From JAACFF01 sp963701435 (GTDB lineage Bacteria > Chloroflexota > Anaerolineae > Promineifilales > Promineifilaceae): a stretch of DNA of 64,000 nt. The DNA is taken from positions 496,001 through 560,000 of the forward strand of contig CAVPAL010000006.1 in assembly GCA_963701435.1 (NCBI GenBank). The letters are read 5' to 3'. Below the pieces are notes generated by a model. It was given only the letters and a program-made list of their open reading frames with translations, made no database searches and was not told the origin of the DNA. Position 1 is the stretch's first letter; the number at the start of each line of letters is the position of its first letter. Shown one piece after another: positions 8,645 to 17,491 of the stretch. The position numbers were made by a program, and so were the translations under genes.

Positions 8645-10126
8645 TTATTCGCCTGAAGCGGGCCGCAAATCGGGCATATCGGTCCAATCTTGTATCACGT
8701 TGAAAGCGTCCGGACCGCCTTGAATCTGACGCAGTTGTGAGACGCGCGGTGAACGGTTACCGTCCTCATAATTCAGACGCACCACGCCATCCAGCCCTTC
8801 AATATCACCCATTGAAACCAGGGCAGCATACACCGCTTCTCCGGTCAGGTTATCATATCCGACCTCATCAATAGCCTTTTCAATTGCCTGCACGGCGACG
8901 TCAACGCCAGCGACTAGCAGCAGGTATCCTACGTTATGATCGCCAGGCCCACGCTCATTAACTGTATAAATTTCCTCAGCGTATTGGATGCCGGGATGAT
9001 CCGTATCATTCCACCACAGGTAAGGAAACGGCGCGTAAAAGCCGGCCGCCAGAGCGGGGTCAGATACAAAAGCATAGGTGGCCAGATCCATGGCCCAATT
9101 CGCGCCGGCCAGCACGAACTCATCCTTTAAGCCGAGCGCGCCCAATCCGTTCATTAGCGCCGCAGGGCCAAATGCAAGCGTATTTGTCCAGATGACGTTG
9201 GCGCCGGCTGCCTGTGCATTTAACAAGGCCGTAGTCGTATCGGCGGTGGGGGCCAGTTCATACTGCTCCTCAGCAACGATTTCCACGCCCAGGCTGTCTG
9301 CATAGGCGCGGGATTCGTCAGTCAATGCGCCCTGACCAAATGCACCCGGCCAGCTCAAATAGGCCAGCTTGATTTCATCACCGGCGCTGGCGGGTTTGAC
9401 ATCAGCCCAGTTAGCAGTCAACCAATCCAGAAAATAACCGAACTGGTCGGGGTAGATGGGACCCAGGCCAAACGTGTAGCCAGAGTCAGGGCCATAAAAA
9501 GCATTGGCGCTCAGGCCGGCAGACAGGTTGGGGATTTGGTCTTCTGCAAAGCGGCTGGCAAGCGCTTCCGCTTCCGGAGAACCATAGGTAAACATGATTA
9601 CAACGTTATCATCTTCGCTGGTGAAACGATCATAAACGGCGACGGCTTCATCAACGCTGCCGCCTGTATCCTGGAACTGTACTTCAATTTCTGCGCCGCG
9701 AATGCCGCCCTGTTCATTGATGGCGTTAACTGAATCTTGCATACCGTTAATCAACGGGCTGGTAATGGCAGCATAGGGACCGGACAAATCACCAAAATGG
9801 TAGAAAGTAATCGTTTCGCCTTCCAAACCGTCGGTGCGCATTTCTTCCATTGCTTCTTCTGTCGGCTCTTCCATCGGTTCTTCCGTCGGTTCTTCCATTG
9901 GCTCTTCAGTAGCTGCTTCTTCGACAACCTCTTCAACTTCTTCAACAGCCTCCTCAACGGTGGCTTCTACCTCCGGGGCTGCTTCTTCCACAGCTTGTTC
10001 TGCTTCTTGAACCGTTTCTTCGGCTGCCTGTTCAACTTCCTGCGCCGGCTCTGCCGGCGAACCGCAGGCAGCAAAAACAAAGGCGCCAATTAAAATCACG
10101 AGTAAAAATAGGGCTGCTTTTTTCAT
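8645..10126 (-). CDS. Periplasmic-binding lipoprotein of the Liv-type ABC transporter
   Basis: This extracytoplasmic substrate-binding protein of the type I (Leu/Ile/Val-binding) fold has 493 residues. A lipoprotein signal peptide ends in the lipobox FAAC with Cys about residue 20. A long acidic low-complexity spacer of Glu/Pro/Ala/Val repeats follows (about residues 25-95, with EEPMEEPTE repeated). The binding domain begins ITFYHFGDLSGPYA and includes NEQGGIRGAEIEVQFQDTGG. The ATG at 10126 is preferred over the adjacent TTG at 10129, with AGGAGA just upstream. The ligand is not determined; the acyl-CoA ligase in the operon allows carboxylic or aromatic acids as well as amino acids. The acidic linker probably lifts the domain away from the cell surface. 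Confidence 0.92.
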   Translation of the reverse strand: MKKAALFLLVILIGAFVFAACGSPAEPAQEVEQAAEETVQEAEQAVEEAAPEVEATVEEAVEEVEEVVEEAATEEPMEEPTEEPMEEPTEEAMEEMRTDGLEGETITFYHFGDLSGPYAAITSPLINGMQDSVNAINEQGGIRGAEIEVQFQDTGGSVDEAVAVYDRFTSEDDNVVIMFTYGSPEAEALASRFAEDQIPNLSAGLSANAFYGPDSGYTFGLGPIYPDQFGYFLDWLTANWADVKPASAGDEIKLAYLSWPGAFGQGALTDESRAYADSLGVEIVAEEQYELAPTADTTTALLNAQAAGANVIWTNTLAFGPAALMNGLGALGLKDEFVLAGANWAMDLATYAFVSDPALAAGFYAPFPYLWWNDTDHPGIQYAEEIYTVNERGPGDHNVGYLLLVAGVDVAVQAIEKAIDEVGYDNLTGEAVYAALVSMGDIEGLDGVVRLNYEDGNRSPRVSQLRQIQGGPDAFNVIQDWTDMPDLRPASGE

Positions 10127-10261
10127 CAAATCTTCTCCTTCAAAATATTTTACGAATTCCTAAAGCTTTCTCGCTCAAGGACGACTTCCTACACCGCGCC
10201 TCAAGCTTGTAATTCCAAATCACTGTTTTTCCGATAGGCGCCTCCTTAATTATTCTGTTCC

Positions 10262-11402
10262 TTAACGGGCAAACGGCCGTAACCGCCAGGCTGCCTTGAT
10301 TAAGCTCCAACGATAGGCGAGACCACGCGGTTCAAAGATCAGGAATAATGCCAGCGCGAGGCCAAAGGTTAACGGCCGTAACGCCGCGCCAACCCCCGCT
10401 GCATCCAAAGGCAGTAGACCCTGCTCAATCAAACCAATGATTAACGGCGTCAGCCAGACCGCCAGTTCCTCAATCAACATAATCAACGTCGCGCCAAAAA
10501 TTGGCCCCAGGTTGGTTCCCAGGCCGCCGACAACCAGCATGCCCAGCAGCAAAATCGAGTCCGTCAAACCAATCGTTTCCGAGTTGATATGCCGCAGGTT
10601 ATGCGCCAGCAGTGAACCGGACAATCCGGCAAACACCGCCGCAATAAAAAACGCGCGCAATTTATACGTAAATAGATTAATGCCTAATAATTCCGCCGCC
10701 AAATCATTATCACGGATAGAAATAAACGCCCGTCCCAGGCGGCTGCGTGAGATGTTCAAGGCAATAATCGTTGTAATTATCAAGACGGTCAGGGTGATAT
10801 AGATAAACTGGGACGGCGTCGCAAAACGATAGACGCAGGCGTTGGTTTCCGACACAAACGTTGTGCCCAGGAAACAAGTGTTGTTGATAACTGGAAGCGT
10901 GATGGTCGGCACAGGCACGTTAATGCCCTGGGCGCCGTTAAACAGATCCGGCAGCAGGTTGCGCGTGACCCAGGGGATGATAAATTGGGCGCTGAGCGTC
11001 GCCATCGTCAGATAAAACCCCTTTACCCGTAAGGAAGGCAAACCAAACAAAAGACCGATTAAAGCCGGCCGTCAATGCTGCAATCGGCAGCGCAATAAAA
11101 AAGCTCCAACCCAGTGTGCTCACCAGCAGCGCTGAGGTGTAACCGCCAACCGTCATAAAGGCGGCCTGACCCAATGAAATCTGCCCCGTATAGCCGGTGA
11201 GGACATTCAGACCCTGTACGGCAATGATAAAGATGCCAATGCGGTTAACAAATGAAACGGTTGACTCGGAAGCATAGGCGGGCAGCGCGTAGAGCGCCAG
11301 CAAAAATAAAATCAGCAGCACAAACTGCCAGCGCTGCCGCACGACAGCCATATCTTGTTTGTAAGAGCGATCAAAGTCACCGGCGGGTCTTAGAATAGTC
11401 AT
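10262..11402 (-). pseudogene. livM: LivM permease with a single +1 frameshift
   Basis: The two halves of one LivM permease are in different frames. The upstream frame (11402 to about 11065) gives the N-terminus through GYTGQISLGQAAFMTVGGYTSALL and ALPIAALTAG. The downstream frame (about 11060 to 10262) resumes with LIGLLFGLPSLRVKGFYLTMATL and runs to the end. Removing one T from GGCTTTAATC (bases 11061-11063 on the plus strand) restores a continuous reading frame of about 380 residues. The total span is 3n+1, consistent with one inserted base. The rest of the operon is intact, so a sequencing or assembly error, or a recent mutation, is more likely than old decay. If real, the transporter lacks one permease subunit. 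Confidence 0.88.
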
Positions 11403-11443
11403 TTGAGTCGTTTAGCTGAGTAGTCGCTAGTTGGGCGCCTCGA

Positions 11444-12391
11444 TTAAATTCTCTCGATTCGTTTCTGACCAAAGAGACCATCAGGACGAATCAACAATAC
11501 AATCAACAAAATTACGTAGGGTACAATTTCGGCCGAATTGCGAATGGTTTGCGCAACGTTCGGCCCCAGAAAAAAATTCGCATTGGGCAGGGCAACCAGC
11601 GCCACAGAAAGGCTGATTAACAGACTGCCGATCACAGCGCCGGGAATCGATTCCAGCCCGCCCAGAAGCACCGCCGGAAAGGCAGCCAGAACAACAACCG
11701 GCAGGCTCAAATCCAGGCCGCTGGCGGTTGCGATCAAGATGCCGCCAATGGTGGAGATGATGCCGGCTAAAGCCCAGGAAAGCGCAAAAACGCGATTGAT
11801 ACGAATGCCCACGCTCTGCGCGGTTTCATGATCTTCCGCCGTGGCGCGCATAGAGAGGCCGGTGCGCGTATATTGGAAAAACAACCATAGAATGACAACG
11901 CACAACATGGCGACTACAAAAGACCAGACGAGATTTTGGCGCAAAATCACAACGATTTCATTGCCGTTTATGGCGAATGGCAGCGTGAAGCGGTAGGGAT
12001 TGGTTATATCAAAAATAACGGGAAAGTTGCGCTGGGTGGCGCCAAAGACCAGTATGGCGACGCCTTGCAAAAATTGTCCGACCGCCAATGTCATGAGAAT
12101 GATGGCCAGAAGCGGCTGTCCGGTTAACGGCCGTAACGCCAGCCGCTCAATCAATAATCCCAAAACAGCCGCAGTCGCCAGCCCGCACAAAATCGCCAGC
12201 CAGATAGGTAGTTCCAATTCTGACGCAAACCACCAGGTCGCCAGCGTGCCGATCAGCAGCATCTGCCCTTCGGCAAAGTTGAACACTTCCGAGGACTTAT
12301 AAATGAGAACAAGCCCTAAAGCAATGAGCGCAATGGGTCCGCCGTTGAGTAAACCTGTGATTGCAAATTGTGGGAGTAACTGCCAATTCAT
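11444..12391 (-). CDS. livH: Branched-chain amino-acid-type ABC permease LivH
   Basis: This integral-membrane permease has 315 residues and about eight hydrophobic segments. The opening motif LLNGGPIALIALGLVLIYKSSEVFNFAEGQ is characteristic of LivH. The cytoplasmic ABC-contacting loop (ATAEDHETAQSVGI) and the GLESIPGAVIG segment are present. It pairs with LivM (frameshifted, 41 bp downstream) to form the channel. Element copy A of a dispersed hairpin family lies immediately upstream, between this gene and the acyl-CoA ligase, so the operon transcript would contain that element. Confidence 0.94.
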   Translation of the reverse strand: MNWQLLPQFAITGLLNGGPIALIALGLVLIYKSSEVFNFAEGQMLLIGTLATWWFASELELPIWLAILCGLATAAVLGLLIERLALRPLTGQPLLAIILMTLAVGQFLQGVAILVFGATQRNFPVIFDITNPYRFTLPFAINGNEIVVILRQNLVWSFVVAMLCVVILWLFFQYTRTGLSMRATAEDHETAQSVGIRINRVFALSWALAGIISTIGGILIATASGLDLSLPVVVLAAFPAVLLGGLESIPGAVIGSLLISLSVALVALPNANFFLGPNVAQTIRNSAEIVPYVILLIVLLIRPDGLFGQKRIERI

Positions 12392-12412
12392 AATTTTTCC
12401 TGATCCATCTTT

Positions 12413-12526
12413 AGGTAAACCACAGAAAGTTATATAAAAACAAAAGCCTTGGCAAGCTGTGGTTTCCTCGAGGAATTCACAAAAACTTCCGCTGATCTTT
12501 ATTCAAAAAGTTTTTGTGAATTACCT
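12413..12526. repeat. Two-armed hairpin element, copy A (114 bp)
   Basis: The ends are AGGTAA (12413-12418) and TTACCT (12521-12526). The left arm is a hairpin with stem ACCACAG/CTGTGGT. The central palindrome TTCCTCGAGGAA is at 12464-12475. The right arm is a hairpin with a 13-bp stem (TTCACAAAAACTT and its complement). The core is exactly centred, 51 bp from each end. The same plan is seen at 26714-26826 and, with a longer right arm, at 29214-29419. No open frame. The right end supplies the stop codon of the minus-strand acyl-CoA ligase (12525-12527), so the element forms part of the operon mRNA. Confidence 0.8.
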
Positions 12527-14450
12527 AAAGCGAGGCTACCTTAATTGATGTTTCCACGGTGGCTTCGGAGCCGTCCTGGTAGACAACGGCAGCGCGCACG
12601 TCCACCGTTTCATCTCCGGCGTACATGGCTTCAACAATGTCGCCATATTTTTCATAGAGTACGCCGCGCCGCAGCTTGCGGGATCGCGTCATTTCCGCTT
12701 CATCCGCATCAAATTCCTTGTGCATGAGCACAAAGCGCCGCACGCGCCCGGCCGGTGGTAAACTTTCATTGACCTGAAAAACGGCCGTTTGCACCAAATC
12801 ATATACTTCTGACTTTTGGGCCAGATCAATAAAGGTTGTGTAATTAAGATGATTGCGTTCAGCCCAATTGCCAACGTTGCCATAGTCAATCACGATCAGC
12901 GCGCACACAAAATCTCGCGTCGGGCCGCCCACCGCCATCACATCGCGGATATATGGATTGAATTTCAAGCGTCCCTGGATGAACTGGGGTGAAAAACGTT
13001 CCCCATTCGACAGCGTGATCATATCTTTGACGCGATCGAGGTAAATGAGATGCCCATCTTCGTCCACATAACCCGCATCGCCGGTACAAAACCATTTACG
13101 GCCGTTTTCATCGACCCAAAATGCTTCTTCAGTCGCCTCAGGATTTTTATAATACCCCTCAAAAATTGTCGGGCCGGTCAGTCGAATCTCCCCATTTTCC
13201 GCAATCATCACCTCGGATTCGGGAATCGGTTTGCCGACGCTGGCAAATTTAATGTCGCCGTCATAATGGATTGTGAGGCCGCCGGTCACTTCGGTCGAGC
13301 CATAAACCTGCTTCAAGTTAATACCCAACGCGTGAAAATAGCGGATCACATCCGGGCTGAGCGCGGCGCCGGCCGTGTAGGCAACGCGCAGGTTAGTAAG
13401 GCCCAGTTTGTCGCGCAGCGGTGCAAAAACCGCTCTGTCGCCCAGCCAGTACCCAAATCGCAGCCCGACGCCGGGCGACTCGCTGCGCAGCCGCTTGTCC
13501 GCCATATGATAACCAACCGGTAAAAATGTATCGTGCAGCTTGCGGTTCAGCCAGGTAGATTCGTTGATCCGAACTTGAATCATACCGACCAGGTTTTCCC
13601 ACAGCCGCGAATTATAAAGAATGCCTTCCGGCGCAATTTCGCGCACGTTTTCGCGCACCGTTTCCGGCTCTTCAGGGAAATTGAGGATGACGCCTGTGTA
13701 AACATGCGGCGCGATGCCCAGCGCATGCTCGCCAATCCAGCCCAGCGGCAGCAGGCTGACGTGATTGTCTGTATCATAGCGGCGGTCAACAATCTGGAAC
13801 AGCGCCGCGCTGGTGACCAGGTTGTTGTGGCTGAGCATGGCCGCTTTAGGCAGCCCCGTTGTACCGGATGTGTAACAGAGAACGGCCGTATCCTGCGCCG
13901 TTCCCAACCACGTTTCTGTTACAAAACGCTGTGGTTCGCTGATATCCAACGCCTCTCCCAATGCCTGTACATCTGCATAAGAGATCAACCAGGGATCATC
14001 ATAATTCCAAAGACCCTTATCATCCCAATAAATCACGCGCTTGATGCCCGGCGTCTGCGCCCGAATCTCCAACAGCTTATCACACTGCTCCTGATCCTTG
14101 GCCAGGGCAAAGGTTGCGTCGCTGTGGCCGGCGATATAGGCGACCTCTTTTGGAATGGCGTCCGTATAAATACCAACCTGCGTCGCGCCAACCGCCAATA
14201 ATCCCAAATAGCCCCACAAATAAAAGCGGTCATTGTCCCCAATTGTGCAAACCTTGTCGCCGCGCTGGACACCCAGGCTGATCAGGCCCAGGGCAAACTT
14301 TTTTACTTCTTCGTAAGACGCCCGCCATGAATATTCGCGCCAGATACCCAATTCCTTCTGGCGCAGCGCCGTCTTCTGGTCGCCATATTCGTCAACCTTC
14401 TGAAGAAAATATTGTGGCAGGGTTTGTGGTTGGTTTAATGTGTAGGTCAT
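12525..14450 (-). CDS. AMP-forming acyl-CoA synthetase (long-chain type)
   Basis: This ANL-superfamily ligase of 641 residues activates a carboxylic acid to its CoA thioester through an acyl-adenylate. The P-loop-like motif YTSGTTGLPKAA is present, with VYGSTEVTGGL for adenine binding, and TGDAGYVDEDGHLIYLDRVKDMI containing the ATP-ribose Asp and hinge region. It lies inside a liv-type transporter operon: it overlaps livG by 4 bp (ATGA) and precedes livH. This arrangement is seen in other bacteria for import-coupled activation of branched, fatty or aromatic acids, so vectorial capture of the imported acid is a reasonable inference. The family and length suit medium- to long-chain substrates, but specificity is not readable. 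Confidence 0.9.
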   Translation of the reverse strand: MTYTLNQPQTLPQYFLQKVDEYGDQKTALRQKELGIWREYSWRASYEEVKKFALGLISLGVQRGDKVCTIGDNDRFYLWGYLGLLAVGATQVGIYTDAIPKEVAYIAGHSDATFALAKDQEQCDKLLEIRAQTPGIKRVIYWDDKGLWNYDDPWLISYADVQALGEALDISEPQRFVTETWLGTAQDTAVLCYTSGTTGLPKAAMLSHNNLVTSAALFQIVDRRYDTDNHVSLLPLGWIGEHALGIAPHVYTGVILNFPEEPETVRENVREIAPEGILYNSRLWENLVGMIQVRINESTWLNRKLHDTFLPVGYHMADKRLRSESPGVGLRFGYWLGDRAVFAPLRDKLGLTNLRVAYTAGAALSPDVIRYFHALGINLKQVYGSTEVTGGLTIHYDGDIKFASVGKPIPESEVMIAENGEIRLTGPTIFEGYYKNPEATEEAFWVDENGRKWFCTGDAGYVDEDGHLIYLDRVKDMITLSNGERFSPQFIQGRLKFNPYIRDVMAVGGPTRDFVCALIVIDYGNVGNWAERNHLNYTTFIDLAQKSEVYDLVQTAVFQVNESLPPAGRVRRFVLMHKEFDADEAEMTRSRKLRRGVLYEKYGDIVEAMYAGDETVDVRAAVVYQDGSEATVETSIKVASL

Positions 14451-15247
14451 TTTTGTGCTTGCGGTTGTTCTTCACCCTCACCCAAATAGGCGTGGATTAC
14501 TTTTTCATCCTGTTTGACGGCATCGGGAATATCGTCGGCAATTTTAACGCCGAAATCCAGCACCACTACGCGATCTGATATATCCATCACCAGCCCCATA
14601 TCATGTTCAATTAGCACAATCGTAACGCCGCGCCGTTCGTAGATATCGAGGATGAAGCGGGCCATATCTTCTTTCTCTTCCACATTCATGCCCGCCATCG
14701 GTTCATCCAGCAGTAATAGTTCCGGTTGCATGGCCAGCGCGCGCCCCAATTCTACCCGTTTGCGCAAACCATACGGCAGCGCGCCGACAACCGCTTTGCG
14801 AATATGGGCTATTTCTAAAAAGTCGATTATCTCCTCAACAATTTTACGGTGGTAGACTTCTTCCTGCCGCGCCTGTCCCCAATAGAGAATACTTTGCAAA
14901 CTGGATTGCCGCATGTGGATATGGCGCGCCGCCATTAAATTATCCAGCGTACTCAAACCGGTATAGAGGGCAATATTTTGGAAAGTGCGCGCGATGCCCA
15001 AAGTTGCAATTTTGTCGGTAGGTGTTTGGGTGAGGTCGGTTTCGTTTTTGTAGAGGATAGCGCCTTTCTGCGGCCGGTAGAAACCGCTGATACAGTTCAG
15101 CATTGACGTTTTTCCGGCGCCGTTTGGACCGATGATAGCGCGGATTTCCCCCCGACGTACATCAAAACTCACGTCTGTGAGCGCTGCATTACCCCCAAAG
15201 CTGAGCGAAATTTTTTCAATATTTAACAGTGTTGATTCTGAACTCAT
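14447..15247 (-). CDS. livG: Branched-chain amino-acid-type ABC transporter ATPase LivG
   Basis: This 266-residue ATPase is the first gene of the minus-strand operon. Walker A GPNGAGKTS, a signature region LPYGLRKRVELGRAL, Walker B LLLLDEPMAGMN and the LIEHDMGLVMDISDRVVVLDFG segment with the switch His are characteristic of LivG. AAGGTG lies just before the ATG. The 226-bp upstream gap to the divergent gene at 15474 should hold the operon promoter; AT-rich stretches are present there, but I cannot place boxes with confidence. Confidence 0.95.
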   Translation of the reverse strand: MSSESTLLNIEKISLSFGGNAALTDVSFDVRRGEIRAIIGPNGAGKTSMLNCISGFYRPQKGAILYKNETDLTQTPTDKIATLGIARTFQNIALYTGLSTLDNLMAARHIHMRQSSLQSILYWGQARQEEVYHRKIVEEIIDFLEIAHIRKAVVGALPYGLRKRVELGRALAMQPELLLLDEPMAGMNVEEKEDMARFILDIYERRGVTIVLIEHDMGLVMDISDRVVVLDFGVKIADDIPDAVKQDEKVIHAYLGEGEEQPQAQK

Positions 15248-15473
15248 TTCACCTTTTTAACGATAATTAGTATATCATTCAGATGGATGGCTCCTTAATG
15301 GCCCTTTGCACACTGTACAAAAATTTGGTCGTATGATAGTATAAACCTAACATAAGCACATCAATCGTGCAAGAAATTGTACCTAAAATTTGCAGACGGC
15401 CGTTCCAATTTACTTTATAATACAATAAGGCGACTCATAAAACGCTTTTCAAACAATTGCAGGGAGGTTTACT

Positions 15474-16172
15474 GTGCCAATAATCACACCGGATACAATT
15501 ACAGATGTAGCCTGGGAAGGTGCACTCACCCCGCGCGGCGAAACGCTCATGGGCAGCAGCGATGCCGTTGCCAGCATCGGCAAACCGGTGCATTGGGACA
15601 TGAATGCGCTGGAGAAAATGACGGACAAAAAGTGGGCCCAGCCTTCAGACGGCCATGTCTACACGCTTGTGCGGTTGGCCTGCACGCTGCACCCGCCCAG
15701 CGGAAAATTTGAGCGCTACAGGCAGGCAAAGTTTTCTGTTTATTTACGGCCGTATAAAGGAGACACAGAGGCCCTTGCCTACGATCTCATGCCGCAACAG
15801 AAAAATGTGGAAGATTCACGCACCTACAACGCCGTGCTAAGTCCTGAATTCAATTTTATGGGCGGCAGCCTCAAAGCGGGAGAAATTGGTGTGGAAATTG
15901 AACACAAAAATGCTTTTGCTATCATTAAAGCGTTCGGTATTGGTGAACCATCCCCTTATTGGCAGTTTTCATATCATGATCAGGCGCCGCTGGAAGGAGC
16001 GCAATCGGTATATCTGGTAGTTTCCACGCCGCAGCAAAGTATGGGAATTCGGCTTGGCCTGGCGTTGGAAGTCATGGTGGAAACTCACTTTGGGCCGCTC
16101 CCTAATCCGCTGCAAACGCCGCGCGCCGCCCACACCAGTTTGAGCCATGCAATCCGGTTCACAAAAAAATAG
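15474..16172 (+). CDS. Conserved-looking protein of unknown function
   Basis: I do not recognise this 232-residue soluble protein. The start is GTG at 15474 with GGGAGG 6-7 bases upstream. There is no signal peptide or membrane segment. The sequence is balanced in composition and looks like one or two compact beta-rich domains: PPSGKFERYRQAKFSVYLRP, SPEFNFMGGSLKAGEIGVEIEHKNAF and SVYLVVSTPQQSMGIRLGLALEV have alternating hydrophobic strands. Its 5' neighbour is divergent livG and its 3' neighbour is ctaB 196 bp away, so context says little. No function is proposed. Confidence 0.75.
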   Translation: MPIITPDTITDVAWEGALTPRGETLMGSSDAVASIGKPVHWDMNALEKMTDKKWAQPSDGHVYTLVRLACTLHPPSGKFERYRQAKFSVYLRPYKGDTEALAYDLMPQQKNVEDSRTYNAVLSPEFNFMGGSLKAGEIGVEIEHKNAFAIIKAFGIGEPSPYWQFSYHDQAPLEGAQSVYLVVSTPQQSMGIRLGLALEVMVETHFGPLPNPLQTPRAAHTSLSHAIRFTKK

Positions 16173-16300
16173 CGCTTTCCCTTGACAAAGGACGGCAATG
16201 TCTGTCATTCGTCCTCTGTTCCTTCGTCAAAGCAACAGTCGCCTGTATATCATTTTCTGGTTTTGCTCCATCCCCAAAAATATTACTAATCCTCCTCGGT

Positions 16301-16329
16301 TTGTTAATGACCGTGAGGCTTGCTACAAT
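16301..16329 (+). promoter_or_regulatory. Sigma70-type promoter of ctaB
   Basis: The -35 box TTGTTA (16301-16306), a 17-bp spacer and the -10 box TACAAT (16324-16329) lie 40 bp before the ATG. The gene's ribosome-binding site GGAGGAG sits between them and the start. Confidence 0.65.
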
Positions 16330-16368
16330 TCTTTCCGTCTGCAAACATGAAGAGGATGCGGAGGAGCA

Positions 16369-17322
16369 ATGTCTTTATCTGAATTAACCAATCAACAGCA
16401 AGCAACAGATACAAAAATCAGCGGTTCGAAACAAACAGCAAGCAGCTCTCGCAGTTGGCGTGAAACGTTGAATCTAATCATCGTTTTGTTCAAACTGCGG
16501 GTCGTTTTTTTGCTTCTCATGGCCGCCACCGGGGGCGCTTTTATGGCGTCAGGCGGCTGGCCCGGTCTCAATATCCTCTTGCTGACCTGGATCACGGGCG
16601 GCATGGCTGCGGCGGGCGCTTCGGCAATCAACCAGTATTGGGAACGTAATCTGGACGGCAAAATGGGGCGCACAAAGAAACGGCCGTTAGTCACAGGCGA
16701 AATTAATGATCCCCGCTGGGTGCCTATGGTCGGCCTGCTGCTTATCCTCCTGCCCTCTCTGGCCGTACTGGCCTTCAACCCAGCGCTTTCATTCTTCCTG
16801 CTCTTGGGCGCATTCATCTACGTGGTCATTTACACCATGTGGCTCAAGCCGCGCACCCTGTTAAATGTGGTCGTCGGTGGGCTGGCCGGCAGCGCCGCCG
16901 TGTTAAGCGGTTCCGCCGCCGCAGGCTGGTGGAACGCGCCCGGGGCGCTCGTATTGGCGTTAATTCTTTTCCTCTGGTCGCCATTCCACTTCTGGAGTCT
17001 GGCCCTGCTTTATCGGGATGAATACGCGCGGGCAGAATTTCCCATGCTGCCCACCCAGACAACCCCGCGCATAGCGGCCTGGTTTGTTTTAGCCCACACC
17101 TTCCCGACTGCACTAGGTGGGTTACTTCTGGCGCTGCTGCCTTTTATGGGTTGGGCTTATTTTGTGCCGGTGTTTTTGGTGACAGTGGATTTGCTCTATC
17201 GCAACGTCAAGCTCATTGCTGACCCCTCCCCTCGCCATGCGCGTGGTATGTTTATGTCTTCCAACCTTTATTTGCTGGTGCTGCTGGTTGCCGTTTGCGT
17301 CGGTTCAGTGCTGCCATTCTAG
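16369..17322 (+). CDS. ctaB: Protoheme IX farnesyltransferase (heme O synthase)
   Basis: This UbiA-superfamily membrane prenyltransferase attaches the farnesyl group to heme B to make heme O for heme-copper oxidases. It has 317 residues with about nine membrane segments after a polar N-terminus of about 35 residues. The signature is NQYWERNLDGKMGRTKKRPLVTGEI, matching the N-x3-D-x3-D-x2-M-x-R-T-x2-R-P-L pattern of CtaB/Cox10; the second Asp-rich loop follows at about residue 225 (YRDEYARAEFPMLP). No cytochrome oxidase genes are within the window. A strong ribosome-binding site (GGAGGAGCA) and an upstream promoter indicate a stand-alone unit. Confidence 0.93.
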   Translation: MSLSELTNQQQATDTKISGSKQTASSSRSWRETLNLIIVLFKLRVVFLLLMAATGGAFMASGGWPGLNILLLTWITGGMAAAGASAINQYWERNLDGKMGRTKKRPLVTGEINDPRWVPMVGLLLILLPSLAVLAFNPALSFFLLLGAFIYVVIYTMWLKPRTLLNVVVGGLAGSAAVLSGSAAAGWWNAPGALVLALILFLWSPFHFWSLALLYRDEYARAEFPMLPTQTTPRIAAWFVLAHTFPTALGGLLLALLPFMGWAYFVPVFLVTVDLLYRNVKLIADPSPRHARGMFMSSNLYLLVLLVAVCVGSVLPF

Positions 17323-17351
17323 GAAAGCCCCAATTTCACAGCGCAAATTAG

Positions 17352-17486
17352 TGGCTCGCAGAGCAGCAAGAGGGCAATCGCCCACCGCACCGTGTTTACA
17401 GCCTGACGCCGGCGGGCGAAGACCAGTTTCAGGAACTGCTGCGGCAAAATCTGGCCTCATTGTTTGATAATTTAAAAAGGAGTTGA
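17352..17486 (+). pseudogene. Remnant of a PadR-family regulator (C-terminal part)
   Basis: An open segment without a start codon encodes about 44 residues, including EGNRPPHRVYSLTPAGEDQF. This matches the wing end of the PadR winged helix (G-x-RPP-x-x-Y-x-LT-x-x-G) and a helical tail ending in a TGA at 17484. A stop at 17349 closes the frame upstream, and the recognition helix and start are missing. Its tail AAAAGGAGTTGA now supplies the ribosome-binding site of the next gene. It is read as the leftover of a deleted regulator. Confidence 0.6.
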
Positions 17487-17491
17487 AATTC

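Noticed and set aside
9737..10093. A 118-codon plus-strand open frame rich in Phe/Cys opposite the binding protein
   Set aside because: It is the antisense of the Glu-rich linker; composition bias alone keeps it open.
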